From: Selenomonas sp963528755
GTDB lineage: Bacteria; Bacillota; Negativicutes; Selenomonadales; Selenomonadaceae
Reading direction: 5' to 3'
Length of the DNA stretch: 64,000 bases
Assembly: GCF_963528755.1 (NCBI RefSeq)
Contig: NZ_CAURXA010000005.1
Span: 62,001 to 126,000, forward strand
In this document: positions 42,169 to 51,261 of the stretch, in pieces
Layout: the number at the start of each line of letters is the position of its first letter
Position numbering within the stretch: the first letter of the stretch is position 1
Position numbers and translations under genes: made by a program
The notes under the pieces: model-generated
Database searches by the model: none
Told to the model about the DNA's origin: nothing
The model's input: the letters and a program-made list of their open reading frames with translations, nothing else

Positions 42169-43158
42169 TTACTTCAAGAGTGCCATGACCTCTGCAGCCT
42201 TGCCGTCGGAGCCGAGGACTTCCTTGATCTTGTGCTCGACGAGTTCGCGGATGTAGTCGCGTCCTGGTGCGATGTACTGGCGCGGATCGAAGTGCTCGGG
42301 ATGCTGCTTGAAGTGCTCGCGGATGCCTGCTGTCATGGCGAGGCGCAGGTCGGAGTCGATGTTGATCTTGCAGACCGCCGACTTCGCCGCTTTTCTCAGC
42401 TGATCCTCGGGAATGCCTACGGCGTCGGCGAGATTGCCGTCGTTGTCGTTGATGATCTTGACGTACTTGGGAATGACGGACGAGGCGCCGTGCAGCACGA
42501 TGGGGAAGCCCGGCAGGCGCTTTTCGATTTCCGCGAGGATGTCGAAGCGCAGTTCGGGCGGCACGAGCACGCCGTCAGCGTTCTTTGTGCACTGCTCGGG
42601 CTTGAACTTGAAAGCGCCGTGGCTCGTGCCGATGGCGATCGCGAGGGAGTCGACGCCCGTGCTTGAGACGAATTCCTCGACCTCTTCGGGACGCGTGTAG
42701 TGCGCATCCTCTGCGGCCACCTTCACATCGTCCTCGATGCCCGCGAGCTGTCCAAGCTCGCCCTCAACGACGACATTGTGCGCATGGGCGTACTCGACGA
42801 CGCGCTTCGTAAGTTCGATGTTCTCCTTGAAGCTCAGGTGCGAGCCGTCGATCATGACGGAGGTGAAGCCGTCGTCGATACAGGATTTGCAGGTCTCGAA
42901 ATCCGGGCCGTGGTCGAGATGCAGGGCGATGGGCAGATCCTCGCATTCGAGTGCAGCCTGCACGAGGTGCTTGAGGTAGGCGGGCTTCGCATACTTTCGC
43001 GCACCGGCGGAAGCCTGCAGGATGATGGGGGACTTCACAGCCGCTGCCGCTTCGGTGATGCCCTGAACAATCTCCATGTTGTTGACGTTGAAAGCGCCGA
43101 TGGCGTAGCCGCCCTCGTGGGCTTTCTTGAACATTTCTTTTGTTCCGATGAGTGGCAT
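42169..43158 (-). CDS. Fructose-bisphosphate aldolase, class II
   Basis: A 329-residue zinc aldolase. IGAFNVNNMEIVQGI, the zinc motif LPIALHLDHGPDFETCKS (HxDHG), VMIDGSHLSFKENI, VEGELGQLAGIEDDV and PIVLHGASSVIPKYV are all present. The FbaA/GatY family also contains tagatose-bisphosphate aldolases, but length and motifs favour FBA. GGAGG precedes ATG by 9 bases. Confidence 0.93.
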   Translation of the reverse strand: MPLIGTKEMFKKAHEGGYAIGAFNVNNMEIVQGITEAAAAVKSPIILQASAGARKYAKPAYLKHLVQAALECEDLPIALHLDHGPDFETCKSCIDDGFTSVMIDGSHLSFKENIELTKRVVEYAHAHNVVVEGELGQLAGIEDDVKVAAEDAHYTRPEEVEEFVSSTGVDSLAIAIGTSHGAFKFKPEQCTKNADGVLVPPELRFDILAEIEKRLPGFPIVLHGASSVIPKYVKIINDNDGNLADAVGIPEDQLRKAAKSAVCKINIDSDLRLAMTAGIREHFKQHPEHFDPRQYIAPGRDYIRELVEHKIKEVLGSDGKAAEVMALLK

Positions 43159-43201
43159 GATCTCAACCTCCTATGAATAGATGATACTCGTTTACCACTC
43201 T

Positions 43202-43207
43202 ATTATA
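43202..43207 (-). promoter_or_regulatory. -10 element of the class II aldolase promoter
   Basis: TATAAT on the minus strand, 44 bases before the ATG. The matching -35 (ATGACG, 17 bases upstream) is weak and lies in the 3' flank of the pseudouridine synthase gene's end. Confidence 0.5.
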
Positions 43208-43226
43208 TCATAATTTAATGAAAGCG

Positions 43227-44132
43227 TCATGAATCTTTCGTGAAAAGAGAAAAATTACCGTAGATTTCGGGGAAAAAGACGGACATATCTGTAGGCAGAG
43301 GTGCGTGCACGGTGATTTCTTCGCCACTCGACGGATGACGAAGGCGCAGGTGATGGGCGTGCAGCGCTTGACGGGCGATGCGATCCGTTCTGCCGCCGTA
43401 GAGGTCATCGCCGAGGAGCGGATGAGCGAGGTGCGCGAGGTGGACGCGGATCTGATGCGTGCGTCCCGTTGCCAGGCGAAGCGCGAGAAGCGAAAGCCCG
43501 CCATGCTCTGCAAGCGTTTCATAGTGCGTGACGGCGTATTTTCCCGCAGGTGAGACCATGCGCTCGATGATGCTGCCGGGGCGGCGCGCGATGGGCGCAG
43601 CGATCGTGCCGCAAGGCTCGGGCAGTTTGCCTTCGATGACGGCAAAGTAGATGCGCTCGATTGCGTCATGTGCGGACAAGAGGTGCTGCATGTGCGCCTC
43701 CTTGGCGATGAGCACGAGTCCGCTCGTCTGGCGGTCGAGGCGGTGCACGGGATGAAAGGCGTGCTTTTCACCGTGCGCTTCATAGTGAAAGAGCACGGCA
43801 TTGGCGAGCGTATGACTGTGCTCGCCGCCCGTCGGATGAACGAGCATGCCTGCGGGCTTGTTGACGATGAGAAGCGTCGCGTCCTCATAGAGAATGTCGA
43901 GCGGAATGTCTTCGGGCGCGATGCGGCTCTCTTCCGACAGATGCCAGCAAAGTTCATCGCCGCTTTTGATGCGGGTCTGTGCGGCGTTGGTGGGGCGTCC
44001 GTTCAGCGAGAACGTGCCCGAACGCCGCAGTTTTTTCCAGAGCGTCGTGGAGAAGCCGCACTCCTTCTGCAAAAACTCCCGAAGCGCCATACAAGTCAGT
44101 CCTTCCGGCACGATAAGTCGCGTCTTTCCCAT
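43227..44132 (-). CDS. RluA-family pseudouridine synthase
   Basis: A 301-residue enzyme with an N-terminal S4-like region (LREFLQKECGFSTTLWKKLR) and a catalytic core with Asp in HRLDRQTSGLVLIAKE, then GRTHQIRVHLAHLAHPLLGD. ATG 44132 has GGAAGTG about 7 bases upstream; the frame opens further up at 44189. It is a paralogue of the 15.8-kb gene. The RNA target cannot be assigned. Confidence 0.9.
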   Translation of the reverse strand: MGKTRLIVPEGLTCMALREFLQKECGFSTTLWKKLRRSGTFSLNGRPTNAAQTRIKSGDELCWHLSEESRIAPEDIPLDILYEDATLLIVNKPAGMLVHPTGGEHSHTLANAVLFHYEAHGEKHAFHPVHRLDRQTSGLVLIAKEAHMQHLLSAHDAIERIYFAVIEGKLPEPCGTIAAPIARRPGSIIERMVSPAGKYAVTHYETLAEHGGLSLLALRLATGRTHQIRVHLAHLAHPLLGDDLYGGRTDRIARQALHAHHLRLRHPSSGEEITVHAPLPTDMSVFFPEIYGNFSLFTKDS

Positions 44133-44211
44133 GCAATCACTTCCTTTTCCAGCAATATAGCATGGAGAAGCGTGGTTGTCCATTTGCATTTTGTATTTTT
44201 TTGTTTCTCGC

Positions 44212-44240
44212 TAGACGTGGACATGAAATTCTTGTATAAT
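44212..44240 (+). promoter_or_regulatory. lysC promoter
   Basis: TAGACG (44212-44217), 17 bases, TATAAT (44235-44240). The following leader of roughly 100 bases has no lysine-riboswitch architecture or terminator. Confidence 0.65.
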
Positions 44241-44348
44241 ATAAGGCGGTCAAGCTCATTTCTTGAGATTTTGTAACGAATGACCATTCTCAAAGGACAT
44301 TTTTGCTCGTGACATTTTTCTTGTCTACGGGCAATCTAGGAGGAAGTT

Positions 44349-45578
44349 ATGGCTCTGATCGTAAAGAAGTTTGGCGGCAGCTCGGTTGCCACTACGGAAA
44401 AAATCAAAGCGGTGGCGCGGCGTGTCCTCGATGGCATGAGGCCCGAAGACAAGGTCGTCGTCGTCGTCTCCGCCATGGGAGACACGACCGATGATCTCAT
44501 CGAGCTGGCGCGCGGCATAGACAAGAATCCGTACCATTATGCGCGTGAGATGGACATGCTGTTGACGACGGGTGAGCAAGTTTCCATCGCGCTCTTAGCG
44601 ATGGCGTTCTGCTCGATGGGGCATAAGGCGGTCTCCTTGACGGGCGCGATGGTCGGCATGGGTACGAATTCCGTGCATACGAAGGGGCGCATCATCGGCA
44701 TCGAACCGAAGCGCGTCGAGGAAGCGCTCAATGAGGGAAATATCGTCGTCGTTGCAGGCTTTCAGGGCGCTGACTCCTTCGGCGATCCCGTGACGCTCGG
44801 ACGCGGCGGCTCAGACACCTCGGCCGTGGCTCTTGCGGGCGCTCTCGCTGCGGACAGCTGCGAGATTTTCACGGATGTGGACGGCATTTACTCTGCCGAC
44901 CCGCGCCTCGTCCAAGGTGCACGCAAGATGCAGGAGATTACTTACGACGAGATGTTGGAGATGGCGCGCCTTGGCGCAGGTGTCATGCAGCCGCGCTCCG
45001 TGGAGATGGGCAAGCACTTCGGCATTCCCATCCATGTACGCTCGACGTTTACCGAGAAAACCGGCACGATGATCAGGGAGGCTTATACAATGGAAGAGAA
45101 GGATTTTGAAATCAGGGGGCTGGCACACGACGACAAGGTGGCAAAACTTGCCGTCATGGGTGTGCCGAACCAGCCGGGCGTCGCACATTCCCTCTTTTCT
45201 GCGCTCGCTGATGCCAATGTGAGCGTGGACATGATCGTGCAGAGCGTGCGAAACATCGAGCATAACGTGACGGACATGGTCTTCACTGTCGCCGTCGACG
45301 ATCTCGAAACGGCGCGTGAGATCGTCGAGGACGTCAAGAAGAAGCTCAACGCCGTGTCGGTTCTCGTCGAGGAGAACGTCGCGAAGGTTTCCATTGTTGG
45401 CGTCGGCATGCTCGGCAACCCCGGCATCGCGGCGCGCATGTTCGGCGCCCTGCAGAAGGCAGACGTCAACATCGACATCATCAGCACGTCGGAAATCAGC
45501 ATTTCCTGCCTGATCACGAAGGATAGGCTCAAGGAAGCGGCGAACGCGATCCACGACGAGTTCTTTCCGCGCGGCTGA
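44349..45578 (+). CDS. lysC: Aspartate kinase with probable internal beta-subunit start
   Basis: A 409-residue kinase, first step of the aspartate family pathway. The N-terminal kinase domain starts IVKKFGGSSVATTEKIKAVA and has TLGRGGSDTSAVALAGAL. Two ACT domains follow from about 265 (VAKLAVMGVPNQPGVAHSLF and VSIVGVGMLGNPGIAARMFG). An in-frame ATG at codon 248 (45090) with GGGAGG 8 bases upstream matches the arrangement of Bacillus aspartokinase II, where a separate ACT-only beta chain is made. AGGAGG precedes the main ATG. Confidence 0.95.
   Translation: MALIVKKFGGSSVATTEKIKAVARRVLDGMRPEDKVVVVVSAMGDTTDDLIELARGIDKNPYHYAREMDMLLTTGEQVSIALLAMAFCSMGHKAVSLTGAMVGMGTNSVHTKGRIIGIEPKRVEEALNEGNIVVVAGFQGADSFGDPVTLGRGGSDTSAVALAGALAADSCEIFTDVDGIYSADPRLVQGARKMQEITYDEMLEMARLGAGVMQPRSVEMGKHFGIPIHVRSTFTEKTGTMIREAYTMEEKDFEIRGLAHDDKVAKLAVMGVPNQPGVAHSLFSALADANVSVDMIVQSVRNIEHNVTDMVFTVAVDDLETAREIVEDVKKKLNAVSVLVEENVAKVSIVGVGMLGNPGIAARMFGALQKADVNIDIISTSEISISCLITKDRLKEAANAIHDEFFPRG
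45076..45092 (+). promoter_or_regulatory. Internal ribosome-binding site and ATG within lysC
   Basis: GGGAGG (45076-45081), 8 bases, ATG (45090-45092), in frame with lysC. Translation from here gives a 162-residue ACT-domain polypeptide, close to the Bacillus beta subunit in size. Confidence 0.65.
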
Positions 45579-45662
45579 GCGGGACTCGATGAAGAAATAA
45601 GGGAGCGCCGATACATCCGGTGATTCCGCAGGAAACAAGGCAAGTGGGAGGCTTCATATAAA

Positions 45663-46907
45663 ATGAGCACGAAGATGGCAGCATCGCATACGGAAAATAA
45701 AGTTCTGAACGACGTGATTTTCGCCGCGAGCGGCGCGGCGACGATGGCGGCGAAGGAGCATGGAGCAGAGAAGATCACGAACGCCACATTGGGTGCGATC
45801 TTTGGCGAGGATGAAAAGCTCGCTTGCATACCGACGGTCGAGAAGGTGCTGCGCGAGCTGCCGATTCCCGAAATCATCGCCTATGCGCCTGTCGCGGGTC
45901 TGCCTGCATATCTTGAGAGCGTGAAGGACATCGTCTTCGGCAATCATCGGCCGGAAGGCTATGTCGAGGCCGTCGCGACGGCGGGCGGCACGGGCGCCAT
46001 CCACCACGCGATCGAAAACTACTCGGAGATCGGCGAAGCCGTGCTCACTGCCGATTGGTTCTGGGGCCCTTACAACGCGCTCTGTCAGAATATCGGGCGG
46101 CGCTTGGAGACATTCCAGCTCTTCGACGAGGCGCTTGCCTTCAATGCTGCCGCTTTCACGGCGAAGGTGGAGGCGCTTCTCGAAAAACAGGATTCTCTTC
46201 TCATCATCCTCAATACGCCTGCACACAATCCGACGGGCTATACGCTTTCCGATGAGGACTGGGATGCGGTTCTTGCGACCGTAAAGGCCCATGCGAAGAA
46301 GGGCAAGCGCATGAGCGTTCTCGTTGATATCGCCTACATCGAGTACAGCGGCACGAAGGACGAGACGCGCGGCTTCATGGAGAAGTTTGCGCATCTTCCC
46401 GAGAATGTATTCATCATGTTCGCCTTCAGCATGTCCAAGGGGTATACGCTCTACGGGCAGCGCACGGGAGCAATCGTCGGTCTTTCCGCAAGCCGCGCCG
46501 TCATTGAGGAATTCTCTGACGTCAACAAGTTTTCGAGCCGTGCGACATGGTCTAACATCAATCGCGGCGCGATGGCGCTGCTGGCAACGATTCAGCAGGA
46601 TGCGGCGCTTCTCACCGCCTACGAGAAGGAGCGCGATGCGCTCTATCAGATCGTGCGCTCGCGCGGTGCGCTCTTCATGAAGGAGGCGCAGGACTGCGGC
46701 CTCAAGGCGCTGCCGTACAAGGCGGGCTTCTTCCTCGCCGTGCCTTCGGAAGATCCGCAGGCTGTGGCGGACAAGCTGCATGATGATCTTGTCTTCGCCG
46801 TTCCCTTGAAGCGCGGCGTGCGTATCGCCGTCTGCGGCGTCGCCACGAAGAAGATCGAGGGGCTTGCCGCGAAGGTCAAGAAAGCATGGGATTTCGTAGG
46901 CAAGTGA
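45663..46907 (+). CDS. Class I/II PLP aminotransferase
   Basis: A 414-residue fold-type I aminotransferase. VATAGGTGAIHHAIENY and ADWFWGPYN bind the cofactor phosphate region, ILNTPAHNPTGYTL has the Asn contact, and the PLP-lysine is in FAFSMSKGYTLYGQRTGA. GVRIAVCGV carries the substrate-carboxylate Arg. It resembles aromatic or aspartate aminotransferases. Its position 85 bases after lysC fits amino-acid synthesis, but the substrate is not fixed by sequence. Confidence 0.87.
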   Translation: MSTKMAASHTENKVLNDVIFAASGAATMAAKEHGAEKITNATLGAIFGEDEKLACIPTVEKVLRELPIPEIIAYAPVAGLPAYLESVKDIVFGNHRPEGYVEAVATAGGTGAIHHAIENYSEIGEAVLTADWFWGPYNALCQNIGRRLETFQLFDEALAFNAAAFTAKVEALLEKQDSLLIILNTPAHNPTGYTLSDEDWDAVLATVKAHAKKGKRMSVLVDIAYIEYSGTKDETRGFMEKFAHLPENVFIMFAFSMSKGYTLYGQRTGAIVGLSASRAVIEEFSDVNKFSSRATWSNINRGAMALLATIQQDAALLTAYEKERDALYQIVRSRGALFMKEAQDCGLKALPYKAGFFLAVPSEDPQAVADKLHDDLVFAVPLKRGVRIAVCGVATKKIEGLAAKVKKAWDFVGK

Positions 46908-46927
46908 GCCTCGTTCACTGAGGCACG

Positions 46928-46960
46928 CAAAAAGGAGCTGCGCGGGGCAGCTCCTTTTTC
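46928..46960. terminator. Bidirectional terminator between the aminotransferase and tkt
   Basis: AAAAAGGAGCTGC pairs with GCAGCTCCTTTTT around GCGGG; the genes converge on it. Confidence 0.9.
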
Positions 46961-46970
46961 TTGTGTGCGA

Positions 46971-48962
46971 TTATTTTTCCAGAACCTTCTTCATTGTCGC
47001 GACGACGTTTTCCTTCGTGAAGCCGAACTTCTTGAAGAGGACGCCGGCAGGGGCGGAAGCGCCGAAGCCGTGCATCGTGACGGTCGCACCGTCGAGTCCT
47101 GTGTAGCGCTCCCAGCCGAAGCTGGCGGCCGCTTCGACGGCGACGCGGGCGCGGATGGATTTCGGCAGGACGCTTTCCCTGTATTCAGCGGATTGCTGCT
47201 CGAAGACGTCGACGGACGGCAGGGAGACGACGCGCACGGCGATGCCGTCTTTGGCGAGTTCTTCCTGCGCCTCGATGGCGAGCGATACCTCAGAGCCGGT
47301 GGCGATGAGGATGCCCTGCGGCGCCCCCTTCGCTTCGGAAATGATGTAGCCGCCCTTCAGGGCTTCCTTGGAGCTTCCTGCAAGCTGCGGCAGATTCTGG
47401 CGCGTGAGCGCGAGAACGGTCGGCGCATCCTTGCTCGTCACGGCGCTGTACCAAGCGGCGGCCGTTTCCGTCGCGTCGGCAGGGCGGAAGACGTTGACGT
47501 TCGGCGTCGAGCGCAGCATGGCAAGCTGCTCGATCGGCTCGTGTGTCGGGCCGTCTTCGCCGACGCCGATGCTGTCGTGCGTGAGCACGTAGACGACGGG
47601 CAGCCCCATGAGCGCGGCGAGGCGCAGCATGGGCTTCGTGTAATCGCTGAACACGAAGAAGGTCGCGATGTAGGGCAGGACGCCGCCGTGCAGCGCGAGG
47701 CCGTTGGCGATCGCCGCCATGCCGAGTTCGCGCACGCCGAAGTGCAGGTTGCGTCCCGCACGATCCGTGCAGCTGAAATCGCCTGCGCCGTCCATCACGG
47801 TCTTGTTCGACGGCCCGAGATCTGCGCTGCCGCCGATGAGCTGCGGCACGATCTCCTTGAGACGCTGGATCATCTTGCCCGACAAAGCGCGCGTCGCGGC
47901 GGGCTTGTCCTCGTACGCCCAGAAGTCCTCGCTCTTGAGCAGCGCCGCAGCATCGACGGGCGCGTGGAACGCATCCCAGCGAGCCTTCTCCTCGGGGTAT
48001 TTCGCGCAGTAGGCGGCAAAAAGCTCGTTCCACTTTGCCTCAAGAGCCGCACCCTCAGCGGCGAGCTTCTCGTAATGTTCGTAGACGGCGGCAGGAACGC
48101 AGAAGCTCTCGGCAGGATTTTCCCAGCCGAGATTTTCCTTGAGCGCGCGCAGATTTTCTTCGCCGAGCGGTTCGCCGTGGGCGCTCGCCTTGCCTTCCTT
48201 GGCAGGGCAGCCGAAGCCAATCTTCGTTTTGATCGTGATGAAGGACGGCCGCTTCTTGTCCGCTTTCGCCTCTTCGATCGCCTTGCCGATGGCGGCGAGA
48301 TCCGTGCCGTCCTCGACCGTGAGCGTCTGGAAGCCGAAGGCCGCCATGCGCTTTTCCACGTCCTCGGTAAAGGCGAGGTCGGTGCCGCCCTCGATGGAAA
48401 TGTTGTTGCTGTCGTAGAGCACGATGAGCTTGTCGAGCGCGAGCGTGCCCGCGAGCGAGAAGACCTCGGAGGAGATGCCCTCCATCATGCAGCCGTCGCC
48501 ACCGAGAGCGAAGGTGTAGTGATCGACGATGGGGAAATCCGGCTTGTTGAAAACGGCGGCGAGGTGCGCTTCGGCAATCGCCATGCCGACCGCCATGCCC
48601 ATGCCGGCGCCCAGCGGTCCCGTCGTGGCTTCCACGCCCTTCGTATGACGGTACTCGGGATGGCCGGGCGTCAAGGAGCCGTCCTGGCGGAAGTTCTTGA
48701 GGTCGTCGAGCGTCAGCCCGTAGCCGAAGAGGTGCAGCAGGGAATAGAGCATGGCGGAGCCGTGCCCGGCGGAGAGGATGAAGCGGTCGCGGTTCGCCCA
48801 GTTTGGATTCTTGCCGTTGTGCTTCATGTGGTGCGCCCAAAGTTCGTAAGCAATCGGGGCTGCGCCGAGCGGCAGGCCCGGATGGCCGGAGTTCGCCTTC
48901 TGCACGGCGTCCGCCGAAAGTGCGCGGATCGCATTCACGCAGGTGGTGTCAATATTGCCCAT
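46971..48962 (-). CDS. tkt: Transketolase
   Basis: A 663-residue thiamine-diphosphate enzyme of the pentose phosphate pathway, in one full-length chain. The N-terminus has NAIRALSADAVQKANSGHPG, the ThDP motif GGDGCMMEGISSEVFSLAG, the middle pyrimidine domain has VYVLTHDSIGVGEDGPTHEP and the C-terminus GYIISEAKG. AAGGAGG precedes ATG by about 7 bases. Confidence 0.96.
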   Translation of the reverse strand: MGNIDTTCVNAIRALSADAVQKANSGHPGLPLGAAPIAYELWAHHMKHNGKNPNWANRDRFILSAGHGSAMLYSLLHLFGYGLTLDDLKNFRQDGSLTPGHPEYRHTKGVEATTGPLGAGMGMAVGMAIAEAHLAAVFNKPDFPIVDHYTFALGGDGCMMEGISSEVFSLAGTLALDKLIVLYDSNNISIEGGTDLAFTEDVEKRMAAFGFQTLTVEDGTDLAAIGKAIEEAKADKKRPSFITIKTKIGFGCPAKEGKASAHGEPLGEENLRALKENLGWENPAESFCVPAAVYEHYEKLAAEGAALEAKWNELFAAYCAKYPEEKARWDAFHAPVDAAALLKSEDFWAYEDKPAATRALSGKMIQRLKEIVPQLIGGSADLGPSNKTVMDGAGDFSCTDRAGRNLHFGVRELGMAAIANGLALHGGVLPYIATFFVFSDYTKPMLRLAALMGLPVVYVLTHDSIGVGEDGPTHEPIEQLAMLRSTPNVNVFRPADATETAAAWYSAVTSKDAPTVLALTRQNLPQLAGSSKEALKGGYIISEAKGAPQGILIATGSEVSLAIEAQEELAKDGIAVRVVSLPSVDVFEQQSAEYRESVLPKSIRARVAVEAAASFGWERYTGLDGATVTMHGFGASAPAGVLFKKFGFTKENVVATMKKVLEK

Positions 48963-49003
48963 AGATTTCTCCTCCTTGAAATCGTCGTTTGTTGACCTCT
49001 TTC

Positions 49004-49032
49004 ATCATACATGATTTATTTGGAAATGTATA
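49004..49032 (-). promoter_or_regulatory. tkt promoter
   Basis: Minus strand TATACA (49032-49027), 17 bases, TATGAT (49009-49004). Confidence 0.6.
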
Positions 49033-49078
49033 GCGCGAGAGGAAAGTTTTGCAGAGAGTCATGCTGTAAAATACTGCG

Positions 49079-49960
49079 TCAGCGTTTGTTGAGAAGCGCG
49101 ATGGAGAACAGGATCAGCACGACGCCGACCGATTCGGTGAGGCCGAAGGGGACGGCGAGCAGCATAGTGGAGAGGAGTACAGCGGATAAAGGCTCGATGG
49201 AACTCAGGATGCCGATGGTGCTCGGCCGGATGTATTTGAGGCTTTCGAGATATGACCAAAAGGCGATGACCGTACCGAAGAGGACGACATAGATGAATAC
49301 GGCGACGGAGGCGGCGTCCAAGACGCCGGCGAAGTTCCACGGTGCGCGAAAGGACATGAGCAGGAAGCCGCCGAGGAGCATCGCCCAGCCGATGACGAGA
49401 GGCGAGCGGAAATTGTCCAGCAGCCATTTGGGCTGTATGGTGTAGATGGCAGCGCAGAAAGCGGAAGCGACTCCCCAGAAGAGAGCGATGGGCGGGATGG
49501 CGAGAGTCGAGAGACTGCCGCGCGTCAAGATGAGGAATGTGCCGACGAAGGCGAGCAGCACGCAGCCGCTCTCGCGCAGCGAGGGCAGGCTGCGGCTCTT
49601 CAGAGCGAGCCAGAGGACGACGATGATCGGCATCAGGTACTGCAGGACGCTCGCCGCTGCCGCGTTGCCGTGCTCGATGGAAGAAAAGTACGTGTACTGC
49701 ACGCCGAGCATGCCGAACAGGCTGAAGAAGAGGAGCCGCTTCGTCGCCGTGCGGTTTCGCCAAACGGAGAAGATGCTCTCGCGGTTCTTTGCCGCATCGA
49801 GCAGCAGAAGCAGTATGCCTGCGAGCGTCATGCGCATCATGACGAGCCATTCGGTGGAAAATCCTTTTTGCTGCAGCAGGAACTGCGCGGCGACGCCCGA
49901 GCCGCCCCAGAGCAGCGCGCCGAGCGCCACGAGTGCGACGCCTTTTTTCGATGGATTCAT
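49079..49960 (-). CDS. EamA/DMT-family transporter (RhaT-like)
   Basis: A 293-residue protein with about ten hydrophobic helices in two EamA repeats. The first has LVALGALLWGGSGVAAQFLL and ENGNAAAAS-type end-of-helix residues (EHGNAAAASVLQYLMPIIVV); the second has LESLKYIRPSTIGILSSIEP. DMT members export amino acids or metabolites. No substrate can be assigned, and the next gene is convergent-independent. Confidence 0.88.
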   Translation of the reverse strand: MNPSKKGVALVALGALLWGGSGVAAQFLLQQKGFSTEWLVMMRMTLAGILLLLLDAAKNRESIFSVWRNRTATKRLLFFSLFGMLGVQYTYFSSIEHGNAAAASVLQYLMPIIVVLWLALKSRSLPSLRESGCVLLAFVGTFLILTRGSLSTLAIPPIALFWGVASAFCAAIYTIQPKWLLDNFRSPLVIGWAMLLGGFLLMSFRAPWNFAGVLDAASVAVFIYVVLFGTVIAFWSYLESLKYIRPSTIGILSSIEPLSAVLLSTMLLAVPFGLTESVGVVLILFSIALLNKR

Positions 49961-50143
49961 GGTATCGCTCCTTGTCTTTCGTTTCGTCTCTGACTATAGC
50001 ATTTTTGGGAGCAAAAGAAAAGGGAGCAGAAGCGTGAGGTTTTTTAGGAAGCTGGGAAGGCAGATGAAATGATGCCGGGAAGCCGGGCAGCGGAAAGTTT
50101 ATGCGCGATTGCTCACGCCGATGGGATGAATTTGGCAGGCCGA

Positions 50144-50154
50144 TATGCTATAAT
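50144..50154 (+). promoter_or_regulatory. Extended -10 of the hydroxyacid dehydrogenase promoter
   Basis: TATGCTATAAT matches an extended -10 (TGn-TATAAT). No good -35 was found at 16-18 bases. Confidence 0.55.
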
Positions 50155-50228
50155 GAAAGCGCAATATCGGATGCGGGGCAAGGGGAGGCATCCAAACATT
50201 CTTGTCATTCAAGAAAGGGAGGATTCGC

Positions 50229-51170
50229 ATGAAACTCGTAATCACGGAGCCGCTGGGAATCTCGGAGGCGCAGGCGGAGGCGCTGAAAAAGGAGTATCTG
50301 CCGCAAGACCTTGAGATGGTCTACTGCAATACGCCGCCGCAGGACGACGCGGAAAAGGCGGCGCGCGCCAAGGGGGCGGAGCTTGTCATGCTCGCGAACA
50401 TGCCGTTCAAGGAAAACGTCCTGCAGGAGCTTTCGGACGTCAAGTTCCTGAGCGTCGCCTTCACGGGCGTCGACCATGTGGCGATGGACTACTGCAAGGC
50501 GCATGGCATCGTCGTTTCCAACTGCTCGGGCTACGCCAATGAGGCGGTCAGCGAGCTTGCCATCGGCCTGGCACTCGGACTCTACCGCAAGATGCTTGCC
50601 TCAGATGAGGCGGTGCGTGCGGGCAAGACGCGCGCCGGTCTCCTCGGCATCGAGCTTTCGGGCAAGAAGTTCGGCGTCGTCGGCGCAGGCGCCATCGGCA
50701 GGCGCACGATCGCGCTCGCGCAGGCGTTCGGCTGTGAGGTGTACTACTACAACCGCAAGGAAGCGAAGATCGACGGGGCGAAGTATGTGAGTCTCGACGA
50801 GCTGATGGAAGTCTCGGACATCGTTTCGCTGCATGTGCCGCTGACGGCGGAGACGAAGGGTCTGATCGGCGAGAAAGAGATTGCCAAGATGAAGAAGACG
50901 GCGATCCTCATCAACACGGCGCGCGGCCCCGTCGTCGACAGCAAGGCTCTGGCAGACGCCCTCAAGGAAGGTCGCATCGCGGGGGCGGGCATCGACGTCT
51001 TCGAGGGCGAGCCGCCGATCGCGGGCGATCATCCGCTGCTTCATACACCGAACGTCATTCTCGCACCGCACGTCGGCTTTGCGACGCAGGAGGCGATGGA
51101 AAAGCGTGCCGTCATCGCCTTCAAAAATGTGCAGGCGTACCTTGCGGGCAAGCCGCAGAATGTGATGTAA
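50229..51170 (+). CDS. D-2-hydroxyacid dehydrogenase
   Basis: A 313-residue NAD-dependent dehydrogenase. The nucleotide motif is FGVVGAGAIGRRTIALAQ. The catalytic triad sits in INTARGPVVD (Arg), DVFEGEPPI (Glu) and ILAPHVGFATQEA (His). N-terminal residues contain SVAFTGVDHVAMDYCK. Family members include phosphoglycerate, glycerate and lactate dehydrogenases; the substrate is unassigned. ATG 50229 follows GGGAGG by about 7 bases. Confidence 0.9.
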   Translation: MKLVITEPLGISEAQAEALKKEYLPQDLEMVYCNTPPQDDAEKAARAKGAELVMLANMPFKENVLQELSDVKFLSVAFTGVDHVAMDYCKAHGIVVSNCSGYANEAVSELAIGLALGLYRKMLASDEAVRAGKTRAGLLGIELSGKKFGVVGAGAIGRRTIALAQAFGCEVYYYNRKEAKIDGAKYVSLDELMEVSDIVSLHVPLTAETKGLIGEKEIAKMKKTAILINTARGPVVDSKALADALKEGRIAGAGIDVFEGEPPIAGDHPLLHTPNVILAPHVGFATQEAMEKRAVIAFKNVQAYLAGKPQNVM

Positions 51171-51208
51171 GGGCGCAGATTTTTAGCAGATTTTTATAGG
51201 AAGCGTGC

Positions 51209-51243
51209 AGAAGCTATGGCTTTTTTGCCATAGCTTCTGTTTT
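51209..51243 (+). terminator. Terminator between the dehydrogenase and holA
   Basis: AGAAGCTATGGC pairs perfectly with GCCATAGCTTCT around six T, followed by GTTTT. It lies inside a longer holA reading frame and argues for a downstream holA start. Confidence 0.9.
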
Positions 51244-51261
51244 GACGGATGGGGTGAGGCG

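Noticed and set aside
44241..44348. Possible lysine riboswitch ahead of lysC
   Set aside because: The leader is only about 100 bases and lacks the conserved lysine-aptamer blocks and any terminator.
51205..51261. Upstream extension of holA to an ATG-like start at 51205
   Set aside because: The extension runs through a perfect terminator hairpin and encodes atypical residues; a downstream TTG or ATG has a better ribosome site.
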